Origin: VYFG01 sp965213885
GTDB lineage: Bacteria; Pseudomonadota; Gammaproteobacteria; Arenicellales; Poriferihabitantaceae
NCBI GenBank assembly: GCA_965213885.1
Contig: OZ243919.1
Coordinates: forward strand, 930,001-994,000
Length of the DNA stretch: 64,000 nt
Reading direction: 5' to 3'
Shown here piece after piece: positions 9,884 to 20,613 of the stretch. Under the pieces are notes generated by a model. It searched no databases. It was not told the origin of the DNA and saw only the letters and a program-made list of their open reading frames with translations. A program made the translations under genes and the position numbers. The number at the start of each line of letters is the position of its first letter. Position 1 is the stretch's first letter.

Positions 9884-10600
9884 CTAGCGTTGCAGGGCGA
9901 GTTGGCCGTTGTCGTAGTAGAGCGCGCTTTTCTGTTCGTACCAGTCCCCGAGCACATAACGGCGCGCCAGTTCCCCGTCGATCTCGAACTCGTGTGCCGC
10001 GGGCTTGTGGGTGTGACCGTGGATCAGGATACGTACGTCATGCTCGCGCATCAGCGCTTCCACGGCATCCTGGTTCACGTCCATGATTTCCATGGGCTTC
10101 TCCCGTTTTTCCCGCTCGCTCCTGCAGCGCATGGCATCCGCGGTTTCCATGCGCCGCTCAAGGGGCTGCCCGAGGAATGCCAGCTTCCATTTTCCCGACA
10201 GCATCTGCCGGCGGGAGGCCTGGTGCTCCACATCGTCGGTGCATAGCGCATCGCCGTGGGTAAGCAGTATCCTGAGGCCATCCGGCGTGATGACCACCGG
10301 GTCCGGCAGCAGCCGGCATCCGGTGCGTTTGGCGAACGCATTTCCGATCAGGAAATCCCTGTTGCCGTGCAGGAGAAAAACCTCCACACCGGTGTCAACG
10401 GTGCGGCGGATGGCCGACTCCACGTCCAGATGGCCGAGCGCTTCAGCGCCGTCATCCCCGACCCAGTACTCGAACAGGTCCCCCAGTATGTAGAGCCGGG
10501 TGATGTAACGGTGGACATCGGTGATGAACCGCTCGAACAGGCCCTTGGATTCGGGCCTTTCCGCGGTGAGATGGAGATCGGAAATGAACGCGATGGTCAT
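9884..10600 (-). CDS. lpxH: UDP-2,3-diacylglucosamine diphosphatase
   Basis: This is a calcineurin-type metallophosphoesterase of 238 residues that hydrolyses UDP-2,3-diacylglucosamine to lipid X and UMP in lipid A synthesis, at the cytoplasmic face of the inner membrane. The metal-binding motifs appear in order: ISDLHL, LGDLFEYWVGDD, LLHGNRDFL, LTHGDALCTDD and HGHTHKP. An in-frame extension upstream has no homology; the ATG at 10600 (MTIAFISDLHL) fits the family start. The gene is divergent from cysS across about 100 bases, which should hold both promoters. Confidence 0.95.
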   Translation of the reverse strand: MTIAFISDLHLTAERPESKGLFERFITDVHRYITRLYILGDLFEYWVGDDGAEALGHLDVESAIRRTVDTGVEVFLLHGNRDFLIGNAFAKRTGCRLLPDPVVITPDGLRILLTHGDALCTDDVEHQASRRQMLSGKWKLAFLGQPLERRMETADAMRCRSEREKREKPMEIMDVNQDAVEALMREHDVRILIHGHTHKPAAHEFEIDGELARRYVLGDWYEQKSALYYDNGQLALQR

Positions 10601-10706
10601 GAGCTGCCGGGGGTTGGGCGACGGGATCACAGGAAAGCGGGAAAAAACTATTGTACCATCCGCCTCCCGACAGCCAGGCTTGCTGCCATCGCCCAGGTCA
10701 CCACCG

Positions 10707-12095
10707 ATGACAACGGACCCACAGACCGTCACCCTCTACGATACCTATACCCGGGATACCCGGGCATTCGAACCCCTGGAACCCGGCAAGGTGAGGATGT
10801 ATTGCTGCGGGCCGACGGTGTACGACTATGCCCATATCGGCAATCTCCGCACCTATGTGTTCGAGGATCTCTTGAGGCGGACGCTGGCCATGGCGGGATA
10901 CGAGGTGCGTCATGTGATGAACATCACGGACGTGGGCCATCTCACCTCGGACGCCGACACCGGCGAGGACAAGATGGAGAAGGGCGCCGCCCGCACGGGA
11001 CTGACTGCCTGGGAAATCGCCGAACGCTATACCGGGGCATTTCAGGGCGACCTGGCGGCACTCAACATCCTGGAACCACATGTCTGGTGCCGGGCCACGA
11101 ACCATATCGCCGAACAGATCGCCGATATCCTGGAAATCGAACGCAAGGGATACACCTACGTCACCAGCGACGGGGTGTATTTCGATACCGGGAAGCTGCA
11201 GAACTACGGCTACCTGGCGCGCCTGGACGTGCAGGGACTCAATGCCGGATCCCGGGTGGACCTCGGGGAGAAACGGCTCGCCACGGACTTCGCGCTGTGG
11301 AAATTCAGCCCGCCGGACCGGCAGCGCCAGATGGAATGGGACAGCCCCTGGGGCAGGGGGTTTCCCGGCTGGCATATCGAGTGCTCCGCCATGTCGGTGA
11401 AGTATCTCGGTGAACTGTTCGACATTCACTGCGGCGGCAAGGACCATATCCCGGTGCATCACAGCAATGAAATCGCCCAGAGTGAGATAGCGCACGGAAC
11501 CCGCCTGGCCAATTACTGGCTCCACGGGTATTTTCTCGAACTGGACAAGGAAAGGATGTCCAAGTCAAGCGGGGAATTCCTGCGCATGCAGTCCCTCATC
11601 GATCGTGGATACGATCCGTTGGCGTACCGCTATCTTTGCCTGACGGCACACTATCGCAGCGACCTCAGGTTCACCTGGGAGAGCCTGGACAGCGCCACCG
11701 TGGCACTGGGACGCTTGCGCCAGTTGGTTTACGAAGGCGAGGACGGCGGGACACCGGATACCGGGTGGCTGGCGGATTTCCAGGCGGAAATGAGACAGGA
11801 CCTGAACAGTCCAAGGGCGCTGGCGGTGGTCTGGGGATTGGCGAAGGCGGATGTTCCCGGGGCGGTTCGCCGCCGGACGATCCTGGCCATGGACGAGGTT
11901 CTCGGACTCGACCTCGCCAACTGGTCGCCCTTGGATGAGGCGGTGCCCGGTGAGGTCCTTGCGCTGCTGGCCGATCGTGATTCGGCCAGGGCGGAACGGA
12001 ACTGGGCACTCGCGGATCAACTGCGGAACCGGATTCAGGCCATGGGTTACGAGGTCGAGGATGGGCTCGGGGGCTCCCGGGCAAAACGGCGCTGA
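10707..12095 (+). CDS. cysS: Cysteinyl-tRNA synthetase
   Basis: This class I synthetase of 462 residues charges tRNA-Cys. The HIGH motif is in VYDYAHIGNLRTYVFED (around residues 35-50) and the KMSKS motif is ERMSKSSGEFL (around 275). The zinc-site cysteine is in MYCCGPT and further ligands occur in the FDIHCGGKDHIPVHHSNEIAQ segment. An upstream in-frame ATG at 10521 overlaps lpxH and adds a non-homologous peptide, so the ATG at 10707 is chosen. It is the last gene before the tRNA-fMet locus and the integrated element. Confidence 0.96.
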   Translation: MTTDPQTVTLYDTYTRDTRAFEPLEPGKVRMYCCGPTVYDYAHIGNLRTYVFEDLLRRTLAMAGYEVRHVMNITDVGHLTSDADTGEDKMEKGAARTGLTAWEIAERYTGAFQGDLAALNILEPHVWCRATNHIAEQIADILEIERKGYTYVTSDGVYFDTGKLQNYGYLARLDVQGLNAGSRVDLGEKRLATDFALWKFSPPDRQRQMEWDSPWGRGFPGWHIECSAMSVKYLGELFDIHCGGKDHIPVHHSNEIAQSEIAHGTRLANYWLHGYFLELDKERMSKSSGEFLRMQSLIDRGYDPLAYRYLCLTAHYRSDLRFTWESLDSATVALGRLRQLVYEGEDGGTPDTGWLADFQAEMRQDLNSPRALAVVWGLAKADVPGAVRRRTILAMDEVLGLDLANWSPLDEAVPGEVLALLADRDSARAERNWALADQLRNRIQAMGYEVEDGLGGSRAKRR

Positions 12096-12132
12096 TCCCG
12101 GGAAATGCCATGGAATTGTCATTGTCTACCCG

Positions 12133-12162
12133 TTGTTAATCGTCGGGCGGATGGGATAGAAT
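12133..12162 (+). promoter_or_regulatory. Sigma-70-type promoter of tRNA-fMet
   Basis: The -35 TTGTTA (12133-12138) and -10 TAGAAT (12157-12162) are separated by 18 bases, and transcription would begin a few bases before the tRNA 5' end at 12174. The discriminator after the -10 is GC-rich (ccggcgcc), as in stable-RNA promoters under stringent control. In related bacteria this promoter also drives the nusA operon; here the integrated element intervenes. Confidence 0.65.
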
Positions 12163-12173
12163 CCGGCGCCTGA

Positions 12174-13667
<1,494 letters not shown>

Positions 13668-13880
13668 TGCGGGAAAATCGCTTCCGTTCCCGGCCGTTTC
13701 CGTCTCGCTGCATCGCTTCCGCCTTCCCGGATTCGGTGACCCTGGAAGGGAGTGAACCTGCGGGCAAGCCTTATCAAACGGTGCAATAGAGGATTTCCTT
13801 CACGGAATCAAATACTTGCCCGCATCAGGCACACCCTGGCACGCTGTGGCCGCGCCTGGCTGTGACGAAAAAATTCGCGT

Positions 13881-14309
13881 TCATCGCATTTCCGCGTAAT
13901 CAGCCAGCGTCACCACGGTCTCGCCGTGCTCAGTCGGCGCAACGGCCGCTACGAATCGTCGGTCCGCCGTCACCACCGTCGCGCCGATGCGGTGCGCGAG
14001 CGCGAGATACATGCAGTCGTAAACCGGGTGGTCGAGCGACAGCGCCAGACGAACCGCGTCCGCGCTGACAGTCTCATCGTCGTTCCAGCGCAGCGGCATA
14101 TCGGTCATCCAGGCAAGGGCGGCGCCTGCATCGGCGCGCTCCATCTCGCCCACCCGAGCCTTGCGCCACAGCGCATTGGCAACCTCGGAAACCATCAGGC
14201 GCGGCGCGTGCAACTCCTCGCCGCTCGCCGCCAGTTCCCGCGCGGAATCGGAATCGGGCTCGTCGACCAGCAACTTGACCGCCACGCTCGCATCGACCAC
14301 GAAGCGCAT
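13881..14309 (-). CDS. vapC: PIN-domain toxin, VapC-like ribonuclease
   Basis: This 142-residue protein has the PIN fold pattern of acidic residues: Asp in MRFVVDASVAVKLL, Glu in VSEVANALWRKA, Asp in HPVYDCMYLALAHR and Asp in VVTADRRF. Such toxins are Mg-dependent endoribonucleases, many cutting tRNA. The start at 14309 overlaps the antitoxin stop by four bases (ATGA), and an upstream in-frame extension is only the antitoxin read out of frame. Its position within the integrated element suggests a stabilisation role. Confidence 0.88.
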   Translation of the reverse strand: MRFVVDASVAVKLLVDEPDSDSARELAASGEELHAPRLMVSEVANALWRKARVGEMERADAGAALAWMTDMPLRWNDDETVSADAVRLALSLDHPVYDCMYLALAHRIGATVVTADRRFVAAVAPTEHGETVVTLADYAEMR

Positions 14310-14569
14310 CAGAAGTCGTCGCGATGACCGTGGTCGCGGTCCTCGCGGATCAGCACTTCCGCCGGGGTCTGCTTGCGGCCCCTGGTCTTCTCCCGCAGCC
14401 GATCCGACGCCTCCAGGAAGCGGGCGCGTTTCGCCGCCATGTCGTCGTGGGCGGCGCATTCCAGGACGTGGCGCACCTCGCCCTCCAGGGAGCGGTTGTT
14501 CGACGAGGCGCGCCGCTTGAGGCGGTCCACCACGTCATCGTCGAGTTGTCTCACGTTGATCGTCGCCAT
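14309..14569 (-). CDS. vapB: Ribbon-helix-helix antitoxin, VapB/FitA type
   Basis: This 86-residue protein begins MATINVRQLDDDVVDRLKRR, the FitA/VapB-type ribbon-helix-helix N-terminus, which binds operator DNA as a dimer. The charged C-terminal part (LREKTRGRKQTPAEVLIRED) would wrap the toxin. A GGAG sequence about nine bases before the ATG at 14569 supports this start. A perfect palindrome immediately upstream is the probable operator, implying autoregulation by the toxin-antitoxin complex. Confidence 0.87.
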   Translation of the reverse strand: MATINVRQLDDDVVDRLKRRASSNNRSLEGEVRHVLECAAHDDMAAKRARFLEASDRLREKTRGRKQTPAEVLIREDRDHGHRDDF

Positions 14570-14587
14570 CGGCTTGTCTCCAAGACT

Positions 14588-14625
14588 GCTATCATAATGA
14601 TAGCGTTCCGTCGCGGTCCATGCAA
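14588..14625 (-). promoter_or_regulatory. vapBC promoter with overlapping palindromic operator
   Basis: On the minus strand TTGCAT (14620-14625) and TATCAT (14597-14602) are 17 bases apart. The -10 lies inside a perfect inverted repeat, gctatcat-a-atgatagc (14588-14604), just upstream of vapB. This is the layout expected for repression by a RHH antitoxin. Confidence 0.7.
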
Positions 14626-14813
14626 GCCCCGCCGCAACAGCCCCCGCCGCAAGGACCCCCGCCGCAAGGACATCGGGCGACATTTGCGGCCACGGGCGAA
14701 CAGCGACGGACGCACGTATATTCGGTACTTATTCCACGCATCGCAAGCGCCCATCTTGCCGGGATGGACAGGCACGAATCCCATGAATCCATCCCTGCCG
14801 GAGCGCCTGTGCG

Positions 14814-15185
14814 ATGGTAGCGTCCATCGGCAAGATCGCCTCGCCGTCGCAGGGCGTTGGGAATTTCGAGAAGGACGGCTACTACGCCAGGGACGACGGG
14901 GCGCATCGCGAGGCCAGCGCCTGGGTGGGCCGGGCCGCCTCGCCGGTGGCGAAGGCCGTGGTCTCCGAGCTGGCCCAGCGGAAGATCAGCCGCCAAACCA
15001 CGGCCGAGGGAATGGCGCTGTCCAGCTTCGACACCCTGATGGGGCATCTGGGATCCCTGACCCTCAACGAGGTGGTGTTGCCCGCGCAGCCCAACTGGCC
15101 GTTTACATTGCTCAGTCAGCCAACCCCCTTGCAGCAACGGGCCTTCGAACTGCTCGGCGTGACCCCGATCCCGGTGTTGCCATAA
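14814..15185 (+). pseudogene. Chimeric remnant: TrwC-type relaxase N-terminus joined to a transposase C-terminus
   Basis: This open frame of 123 codons has two unrelated halves. Residues 1 to about 42 (ASIGKIASPSQGVGNFEKDGYYARDD, then HREASAW) match the beginning of MobF/TrwC conjugative relaxases. From about residue 43 (SPVAKAVVSELAQRKISRQT) to the end (TLLSQPTPLQQRAFELLGV) it looks like the C-terminus of IS1634/IS4-type transposases. The relaxase catalytic tyrosines' context is cut off and the helicase half is absent, so neither activity can remain. It is interpreted as the scar of an insertion plus deletion that destroyed the element's relaxase gene. Confidence 0.65.
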
Positions 15186-15239
15186 GCATGACACCCTGAA
15201 TCTCTCCAATCTCCTTGCTATGCATGGCTTTCAGCCTTC

Positions 15240-15957
15240 CCGGGTGGATGAAGTTCATTGTCGACATAAACGGAGAAGGCGCGGCGTCCGCGGCCAAGAA
15301 AATTGGCCGGGAAACCGGAGTGACAGCCTGTTGGCAGTTTGTTGAAGTTGCGGACCGGTGGGCTTGCAGTGACGCGTATCAGCAGATTCTCAAAACTCTC
15401 GGAAGGCCGAAAAAACGTGTCAACAATGCGGGTATCATGGTCCGCCGAAAGGGCAGGCTTTAAGACATCCCGCCGGAAGACCTCGACGCGATGATTGCAA
15501 ACCATGTCGGCGGCACGCTCAATTGGTCGCGCCTGGTCATCCCCGAAATGCGCCAAGCCGGGTTCGGACGCATCGAAAATAGTTTCCTCATGCAATACCG
15601 TTACGGCAGTTCCTTGTCGCCTCTGCAATGTTACCGCAAGGAAGGCCATTCGGGGCGTGACAGAGTCTCTTGGCTTGGAAACTGCACGGGCGAGGATTAC
15701 CGTGAATGCCGTTGCGCCAGGCTACATGCTCACTGGCGAGTTGGAGCGGCGGTCGGAGGCGGGATTTCTCGATTTTGATGGGATTGCTGACCGAACCCCG
15801 ATCGGGCGATGGGGGCACTCCGAGGAAATTGCGAACGCCATATCCTTATCTGGCGTCTGAAAACGCGGCATATATTACCGGTGCAACACTGGTGGTGGAT
15901 GACGGTTTCACTACAAGGGCTGATGCCGGAGAAAACCTCGAAACCTTCGCTGAATAA
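15240..15957 (+). pseudogene. Short-chain dehydrogenase/reductase pseudogene
   Basis: SDR family segments occur in order but in different frames. VDINGEGAASAAKKIG and VNNAGIMVRRK are in one frame, ended by TAA at 15461-15463. The frame resumes as DLDAMIANHVGGTLNWSRLVIPEM, shifts to TESLGLETARARITVNAVAPGYM and PIGRWGHSEEIANA, and then shifts again to YLASENAAYITGATLVVDDG. At least one nonsense and two frameshift changes are present, and the N-terminal nucleotide-binding glycine motif is missing. No function is expected. Confidence 0.8.
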
Positions 15958-16003
15958 ATTACCGCTCTACTCAAACACCACGGATCCCTGAGAGGTGCGA
16001 AAT

Positions 16004-17491
16004 TCAGACCTCCGCACGCCGTCTTTTGAACGCGCCATAGAACGGCATGAGCAAAAGAACGAGCGTCAGGATCAGGAAGGTGAGCGACAAGGGCCGCGTG
16101 AAGATCGGAGTAATATCTCCAGCAGTCGCGCTCAGCCCGCTGCGCAGCTTGACTTCTGCCAATGGCGCCAGAATGAACCCGATGATGAAAGGTCCAAGCG
16201 GGATGCCCACACGTTCCATGAAGAACCCTATGACACCGAAGGCGAGCATCACCCAGACATCCAACATCGTATTATCAAGCGCGAAGGCCCCGACGATGCA
16301 GAAGGTCAGCACAACCGGCAACAGGTAGGCGCGCGGCAGATACATCAGTTGCGACATGCGCCCCGCAAAGGATGCCATGAAGACAAACATCATGATGTTT
16401 GCCAGCAGACAGGCGGCAATCATCGCCCAGACGATTTCGGCATTGTTGATGAAAAGGTACGGCCCTGGTTGAATCGAATGGATCATCAGGGCGGCAATCA
16501 GGAAGACGTCGATAACGCTGCCGGGAATTCCCATGGCGATGAGCGGGATCAACGCCCCCCCGACGGTGGCGTTATTGGCAGCCTCGGAGGCGACAATGCC
16601 GTCATCATGTCCTGTACCGAACTTTTCCGGCTCACGCGACGTGTTCTTCGCCGCGGTATAAGACACAACCGACCCGATATTGGCTCCCACGCCGGGCAGG
16701 ATGCCGACCACCGTACCAATCGCGGATGACCGGATGAAATTGATGGCCTGCTTGCGATAGTCGCTCAGCTTCAGGATGATACTGTCGTCGACCAGATCGA
16801 CGCGTTTGAACTTGCGATCAATTTCCAGAACATCCTTCAGGATCTGGCTGACCACGAACGCACCCAACAGGACAGGCATCAGTTTCAACCCACCATTCAA
16901 CATGTACCAGTCCCAGGTCATGCGGGGCTGCCCGGAGGAGGGATCAATTCCGGGTATGGACACCAGAACGCCGAAGGCACCTGCGAGCAGACCCTTCAGC
17001 ATGGAGCCCTGACTGACGGCGGCAATAAGCACCAGCGCGGACAGGATCAGCGTAAAGTACTCGAACGGACCAAACCCGGTTGCCCATACGGAAATGGGCT
17101 TGGACATAGTGGCAAGAACGACCCAGGAAAACAGCCCACCGACAAAGGACGCGGCAATCCCCAGACCAAGTGCACGCCCCGGCCGCCCGGAGCGCGCCAT
17201 CGGATAGCCGTCAAATGTCGTCATGACGGCAGCAGCGGTGCCCGGCATTCGTAGAAGTGACGCGGAAATCAGTCCGCCCGCGACAGAGCCTACATACATC
17301 CCAATGATCAGCGACACCGCAGTCAGCGCGTCCATGTAGTAAGTCAACGGCAAGGTTAGGGCGATCAGCATAGAGCCCGACAGGCCAGGTATCGCTCCGA
17401 TTGTTACGCCCAGAAACGTTCCGAACAGAACAAAGAAGAAAGGCCAGGGCGATGTCATGGACAGGAACCCGTTGAGGAGTGACTCAATCAC
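16004..17491 (-). CDS. tctA: Tripartite tricarboxylate transporter, large permease TctA
   Basis: This 495-residue protein has about 11-12 membrane helices and two copies of the conserved glycine-rich family motif, here GAIPGLSGSMLIALTLPLTY near the N-terminus and VGILPGVGANIGSVVSYTAA near residue 265. TctA is the large subunit of a secondary uptake system that works with a periplasmic binding protein. The start codon is GTG. It is the last gene of a tctC-tctB-tctA set within the integrated element, and the three are separated by 15-33 bases, consistent with one operon. Confidence 0.92.
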   Translation of the reverse strand: MIESLLNGFLSMTSPWPFFFVLFGTFLGVTIGAIPGLSGSMLIALTLPLTYYMDALTAVSLIIGMYVGSVAGGLISASLLRMPGTAAAVMTTFDGYPMARSGRPGRALGLGIAASFVGGLFSWVVLATMSKPISVWATGFGPFEYFTLILSALVLIAAVSQGSMLKGLLAGAFGVLVSIPGIDPSSGQPRMTWDWYMLNGGLKLMPVLLGAFVVSQILKDVLEIDRKFKRVDLVDDSIILKLSDYRKQAINFIRSSAIGTVVGILPGVGANIGSVVSYTAAKNTSREPEKFGTGHDDGIVASEAANNATVGGALIPLIAMGIPGSVIDVFLIAALMIHSIQPGPYLFINNAEIVWAMIAACLLANIMMFVFMASFAGRMSQLMYLPRAYLLPVVLTFCIVGAFALDNTMLDVWVMLAFGVIGFFMERVGIPLGPFIIGFILAPLAEVKLRSGLSATAGDITPIFTRPLSLTFLILTLVLLLMPFYGAFKRRRAEV

Positions 17492-17506
17492 CGCGCAGCC
17501 CCCTCC

Positions 17507-17992
17507 TCACCACCAAGTCGGCAGATCGACCACAAAGACCTGTGTGAACATATATTCGCAGCCGAAGCCGACAGGTATACCAAGCGCCAGACCCACCCAA
17601 GCGCCCCGGACCCGGTTTTGGTTAAGCAGTACCACAAGCGCGAAAACAAATACCGTCGTCAAGATACTGAACCCGACTACCCGCGATGCGAGAACGACGA
17701 CGTAAATTACGGTCATAATCACAACACCGACGCCTGCGCCGATGCGCTCAATGACAGCATCATCCGCTTCCACAGGTTCAGCCGCGGGCGATTCCTTGGA
17801 TGGTAAAATCACCCTTACCAGCATCGCCAAGCCCAGCACGAACAGGATCGCGGCTGTCCAGCGCGGCACCGGGGCCGATCCAAGTGGATCGATCAGCCCC
17901 GGTGGAAGATCCCGCACTTCAATGAATACCGCGACAGCGAAGCACATGAATGCAATCGCGATAACACTCTCCAGGGTCTTGCTGGATTCCAT
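17507..17992 (-). CDS. tctB: Tripartite tricarboxylate transporter, small permease TctB
   Basis: This 161-residue protein has four hydrophobic segments (IAIAFMCFAVAVFIEV, WTAAILFVLGLAMLVRVIL, VGVVIMTVIYVVVLASRVVGF, TVFVFALVVLL), the typical TctB topology, with a charged acidic loop in the middle. An in-frame TTG three codons upstream is possible, but the ATG at 17992 is preferred. It lies between tctC and tctA. TctB is required with TctA for substrate translocation; its exact mechanism is not established. Confidence 0.85.
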   Translation of the reverse strand: MESSKTLESVIAIAFMCFAVAVFIEVRDLPPGLIDPLGSAPVPRWTAAILFVLGLAMLVRVILPSKESPAAEPVEADDAVIERIGAGVGVVIMTVIYVVVLASRVVGFSILTTVFVFALVVLLNQNRVRGAWVGLALGIPVGFGCEYMFTQVFVVDLPTWW

Positions 17993-18025
17993 GGTCAACA
18001 ATCCAGTAAGCCCGAAGCCCCCGCG

Positions 18026-19015
18026 TTATTTCTCCAGCTTGATATTGGCGAGAGGCCCCTCGAGGTTGTTCCACATTCCAACCAGATAGTCCTGGAATTC
18101 CTGGCCCCGCAGGAACGTGGGCAGGAAACCCTTGCTCTCGTAGAGTTTCTTCACCCCTTGAGAGTCTGCTGCGACTTCCAGGGCGTCGGCCATACCGTCA
18201 ATGGCTTCTTGCGGTGTGCCTTTCGGCGCAAGCCACCAGAAATCCGGGCAGAAGTTCACCTTGTATCCCTGCTCGGTGGCCGTGGGGACCGAGGGAATCT
18301 GGGGATCGCGTTCGGTTCCGGTGTAGGCGATCGGCCTCAATGGCGCGTCCGCTGCCAGATTACCATCCGGGCCCACACTATTGTTGATGATTTCAAGCGT
18401 GGTTTGGGTGCCGACGTCAATGTGGCCTCCCACAAGCGCCGGAAAGACCTTTGTGCCCCCGCCGGTTTGCACATGGCGGAATTTGGCCTTCGGGTCCGAG
18501 CTTTCCAGCAGGATCATCGTTATGTGGTTCTGACCACCAATATTGACACCGGCAAGCACGGGGTCACCGCCATCGCGCGCATCATTCATGAGGTCTTCCA
18601 GCGTCATATATTTTGACCCCGCATTGACTGAGATCATGTTGCAGAAACGCCCTGTCAGGGCGACCGGCTCAAAGTCACGCCATCCGAACTTGATTGCGCC
18701 CATGGCCTCGGCACCCATGAGAGCAATCTGGATGAGCAGGAACTCATACCCATCCGGCTCTGCTTCCATGACGCGACGGGATCCGACAGAGAAGTGGCCG
18801 CCAACATTCAGGACCTTCATGGGCTGATCCAGCAGCTTGGCCTCACTGATTGCTTTCTCGAAGGTGCGCGGAATTGTATCTGCAGTGCCGCCGGCTCCGA
18901 ACGGAACTATGATCTTAATCGGTTTTTCCGGCCAGTCAGCCCAAGCCGAGCCTGCAAAGGCAAAGGCAAAGGACGCTGCCACAAGCGCGGCGCAAAGTTT
19001 TTTGGTACATGTCAT
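18026..19015 (-). CDS. tctC: TctC/Bug-family periplasmic solute-binding protein
   Basis: This 329-residue protein has a signal peptide (MTCTKKLCAALVAASFAFAF, cleavage after about SAWA). The mature part starts DWPEKPIKIIVPFGAGGTAD, the Bug-family signature that forms the carboxylate-binding pocket. The start at 19015 is supported by GGGAGGA eight bases upstream; a longer frame exists but lacks a signal peptide. It delivers a carboxylate to TctAB. The substrate cannot be deduced from sequence; Bug proteins bind citrate, glutamate, nicotinate, terephthalate and others. Confidence 0.9.
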   Translation of the reverse strand: MTCTKKLCAALVAASFAFAFAGSAWADWPEKPIKIIVPFGAGGTADTIPRTFEKAISEAKLLDQPMKVLNVGGHFSVGSRRVMEAEPDGYEFLLIQIALMGAEAMGAIKFGWRDFEPVALTGRFCNMISVNAGSKYMTLEDLMNDARDGGDPVLAGVNIGGQNHITMILLESSDPKAKFRHVQTGGGTKVFPALVGGHIDVGTQTTLEIINNSVGPDGNLAADAPLRPIAYTGTERDPQIPSVPTATEQGYKVNFCPDFWWLAPKGTPQEAIDGMADALEVAADSQGVKKLYESKGFLPTFLRGQEFQDYLVGMWNNLEGPLANIKLEK

Positions 19016-19237
19016 GTAGAAATCCTCCCGGGAATATTTTGCGTTGAATTCGACATCACCGCGCCGTGTGGCCCTCTCATGAACATGGAGATCATCGTTG
19101 GTAGTCACGGATTTGTCACCCCCGTTCCACTGTGAGGTGCAACACCGGATAAGTCGCCTGAGTGCTTGAAGGAGAGCGGATTGCGGCGGGCCAGGTGATG
19201 GTCAACAATCTCTGTTTGCTACAACGGAGGATTGTCG

Positions 19238-20206
19238 ATGCCTGTTGGCTACCACCACCTGACCCATTGCGAACGATGCCAGATCAACACCCTGCTGCAT
19301 AGGGGCCTGTCGCAACGGGAGATTGCCCACGATCTCGGACGGGACCCCGGGACGATCTCCCGGGAGATGTCGCGCAACCGGGGGCAGCGGGGCTACCGGC
19401 CCAAGCAGGCCCATGGCAAGGCGACGTCCCGGCGCCATGAAGCCTCGGCGGTACCGCGCAAGATGACGCCAGAGCGCTGGGAGGCGGTGGAGGAACGGCT
19501 GCGGGAAGGATGGAGCCCGGAACAGATTGCGGGCCGGTATCGGCAGCGGGGCGAGGTGATGGCGGGGAAGGAGTGGATCTACCAGCATGTACGGGCAGAC
19601 CGACGGACGGGAGGCACCCTGTACCGGCACCTGCGTCGCCGTGGCAAGAAGCCGAACTGGCGCGGTGGGCGGCATGCCGGACGCGGTCACATACCCGGCC
19701 GGGTGGACATTGGCGAGCGTCCCTGGGTGGTGGAGGAGAAGTCCCGGATCGGGGACTGGGAGCTCGATACGATCATCGGAGCGAGGCACCGGGGCGCTCT
19801 GGTGTCGTCGGTGGACCGGGGTTCGAAGTTTACCTTCCTGGAGCGGGTCGAGGTGAAGACCGCGGCGGCGGTGACCACGGCGCTCACCCGGCGCATGGGG
19901 CCGATTCGAGACCGGGTTCACACTCTCACGGCGGACAACGGCAAGGAGTTTGCGGGGCACCGGGAGATTTCGGATGCGCTGGGAGCGGGCTTCTACTTCG
20001 CCACTCCCTACCATTCCTGGGAGCGGGGACTGAACGAACACACCAACGGCCTGGTGCGCCAGTACTTCCCGAAGGGGACGGACTTCCGCCAGGTGACGCA
20101 GGCGCAGGTCCGGGCGGTGGAAGATCGGCTCAATCACCGACCCCGGAAGGTGCTGGGGTATCGCACGCCTGCGGAGGTCTTCGCCGGGGCGCTGGTCCCA
20201 CCCTGA
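19238..20206 (+). mobile_element. IS30-family transposase
   Basis: This 322-residue transposase starts with a helix-turn-helix region (YHHLTHCERCQINTLL, GLSQREIAHDLGRDPGTISRE) followed by the DDE catalytic core: GDWELDTIIG, TADNGKEFAGH and WERGLNEHTNGLVRQYFPKGTD. All three acidic residues are present, so the enzyme may be active. The ATG at 19238 has the Shine-Dalgarno ACGGAGGA. Terminal inverted repeats and target duplications were not identified, so the element borders are not given. It sits between tctC and the AT-rich right part of the integrated element. Confidence 0.9.
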
Positions 20207-20613
20207 AGGGGGCGACATCGCCGGTCCGGAACTCCTGTGACCAACGGGAGGGGCCCCGCTCGGCCGGAAGGCACCGGGCAGGCCCTTGCGTTGGAAAATA
20301 GCCTCTGTCAGGATCCCCGGAGTCGAGATTGACGCCATTTCCGGCCGGAATGGGCGCCAGGGGCGCTGATTTTTTCCGCCGCCGCCGCGATCCCTCCATT
20401 CGGGCTACGCCCTCATTCCGGGATCGCGGCGACTGATGCACTTCGGAGTGGAAGCGGGGTCAGATAAAGAATATTGATGGATAACATTAATACCATCAAG
20501 TACGTACAATAATGTAAGTATGGTAATCATGCAACCATGGATGAACCCGTTATGCCGGCGCCAACGATTCTGTATATCTGATAGACGAAAATGGTGAGTA
20601 AAATCAGACGATA
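20207..20613. other. Non-coding stretch downstream of the IS30 transposase
   Basis: About 400 bases contain no convincing gene. The first half is GC-rich and ends in a strong inverted repeat; the second half (from about 20455) changes abruptly to AT-rich DNA just after a GGGGTCAGATAA sequence. The change in composition suggests a junction between DNAs of different origin. Confidence 0.5.
20385..20433. repeat. 12-bp inverted repeat (hairpin)
   Basis: Perfect arms cgccgcgatccc (20385-20396) and gggatcgcggcg (20422-20433) flank a 25-base loop, itself with short complementary bits (gggc/gccc). The location next to a transposase and at the composition boundary suggests a mobile-DNA end or a REP-like palindrome. 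It is not followed by a T-run. Confidence 0.55.

Noticed and set aside
9337..10086. 249-codon frame upstream of and into lpxH
   Set aside because: No homology-like pattern, no start site and overlaps lpxH antisense.
19100..20300. Terminal inverted repeats of the IS30-type element
   Set aside because: No convincing matched ends could be aligned by eye, so no element boundaries are claimed.
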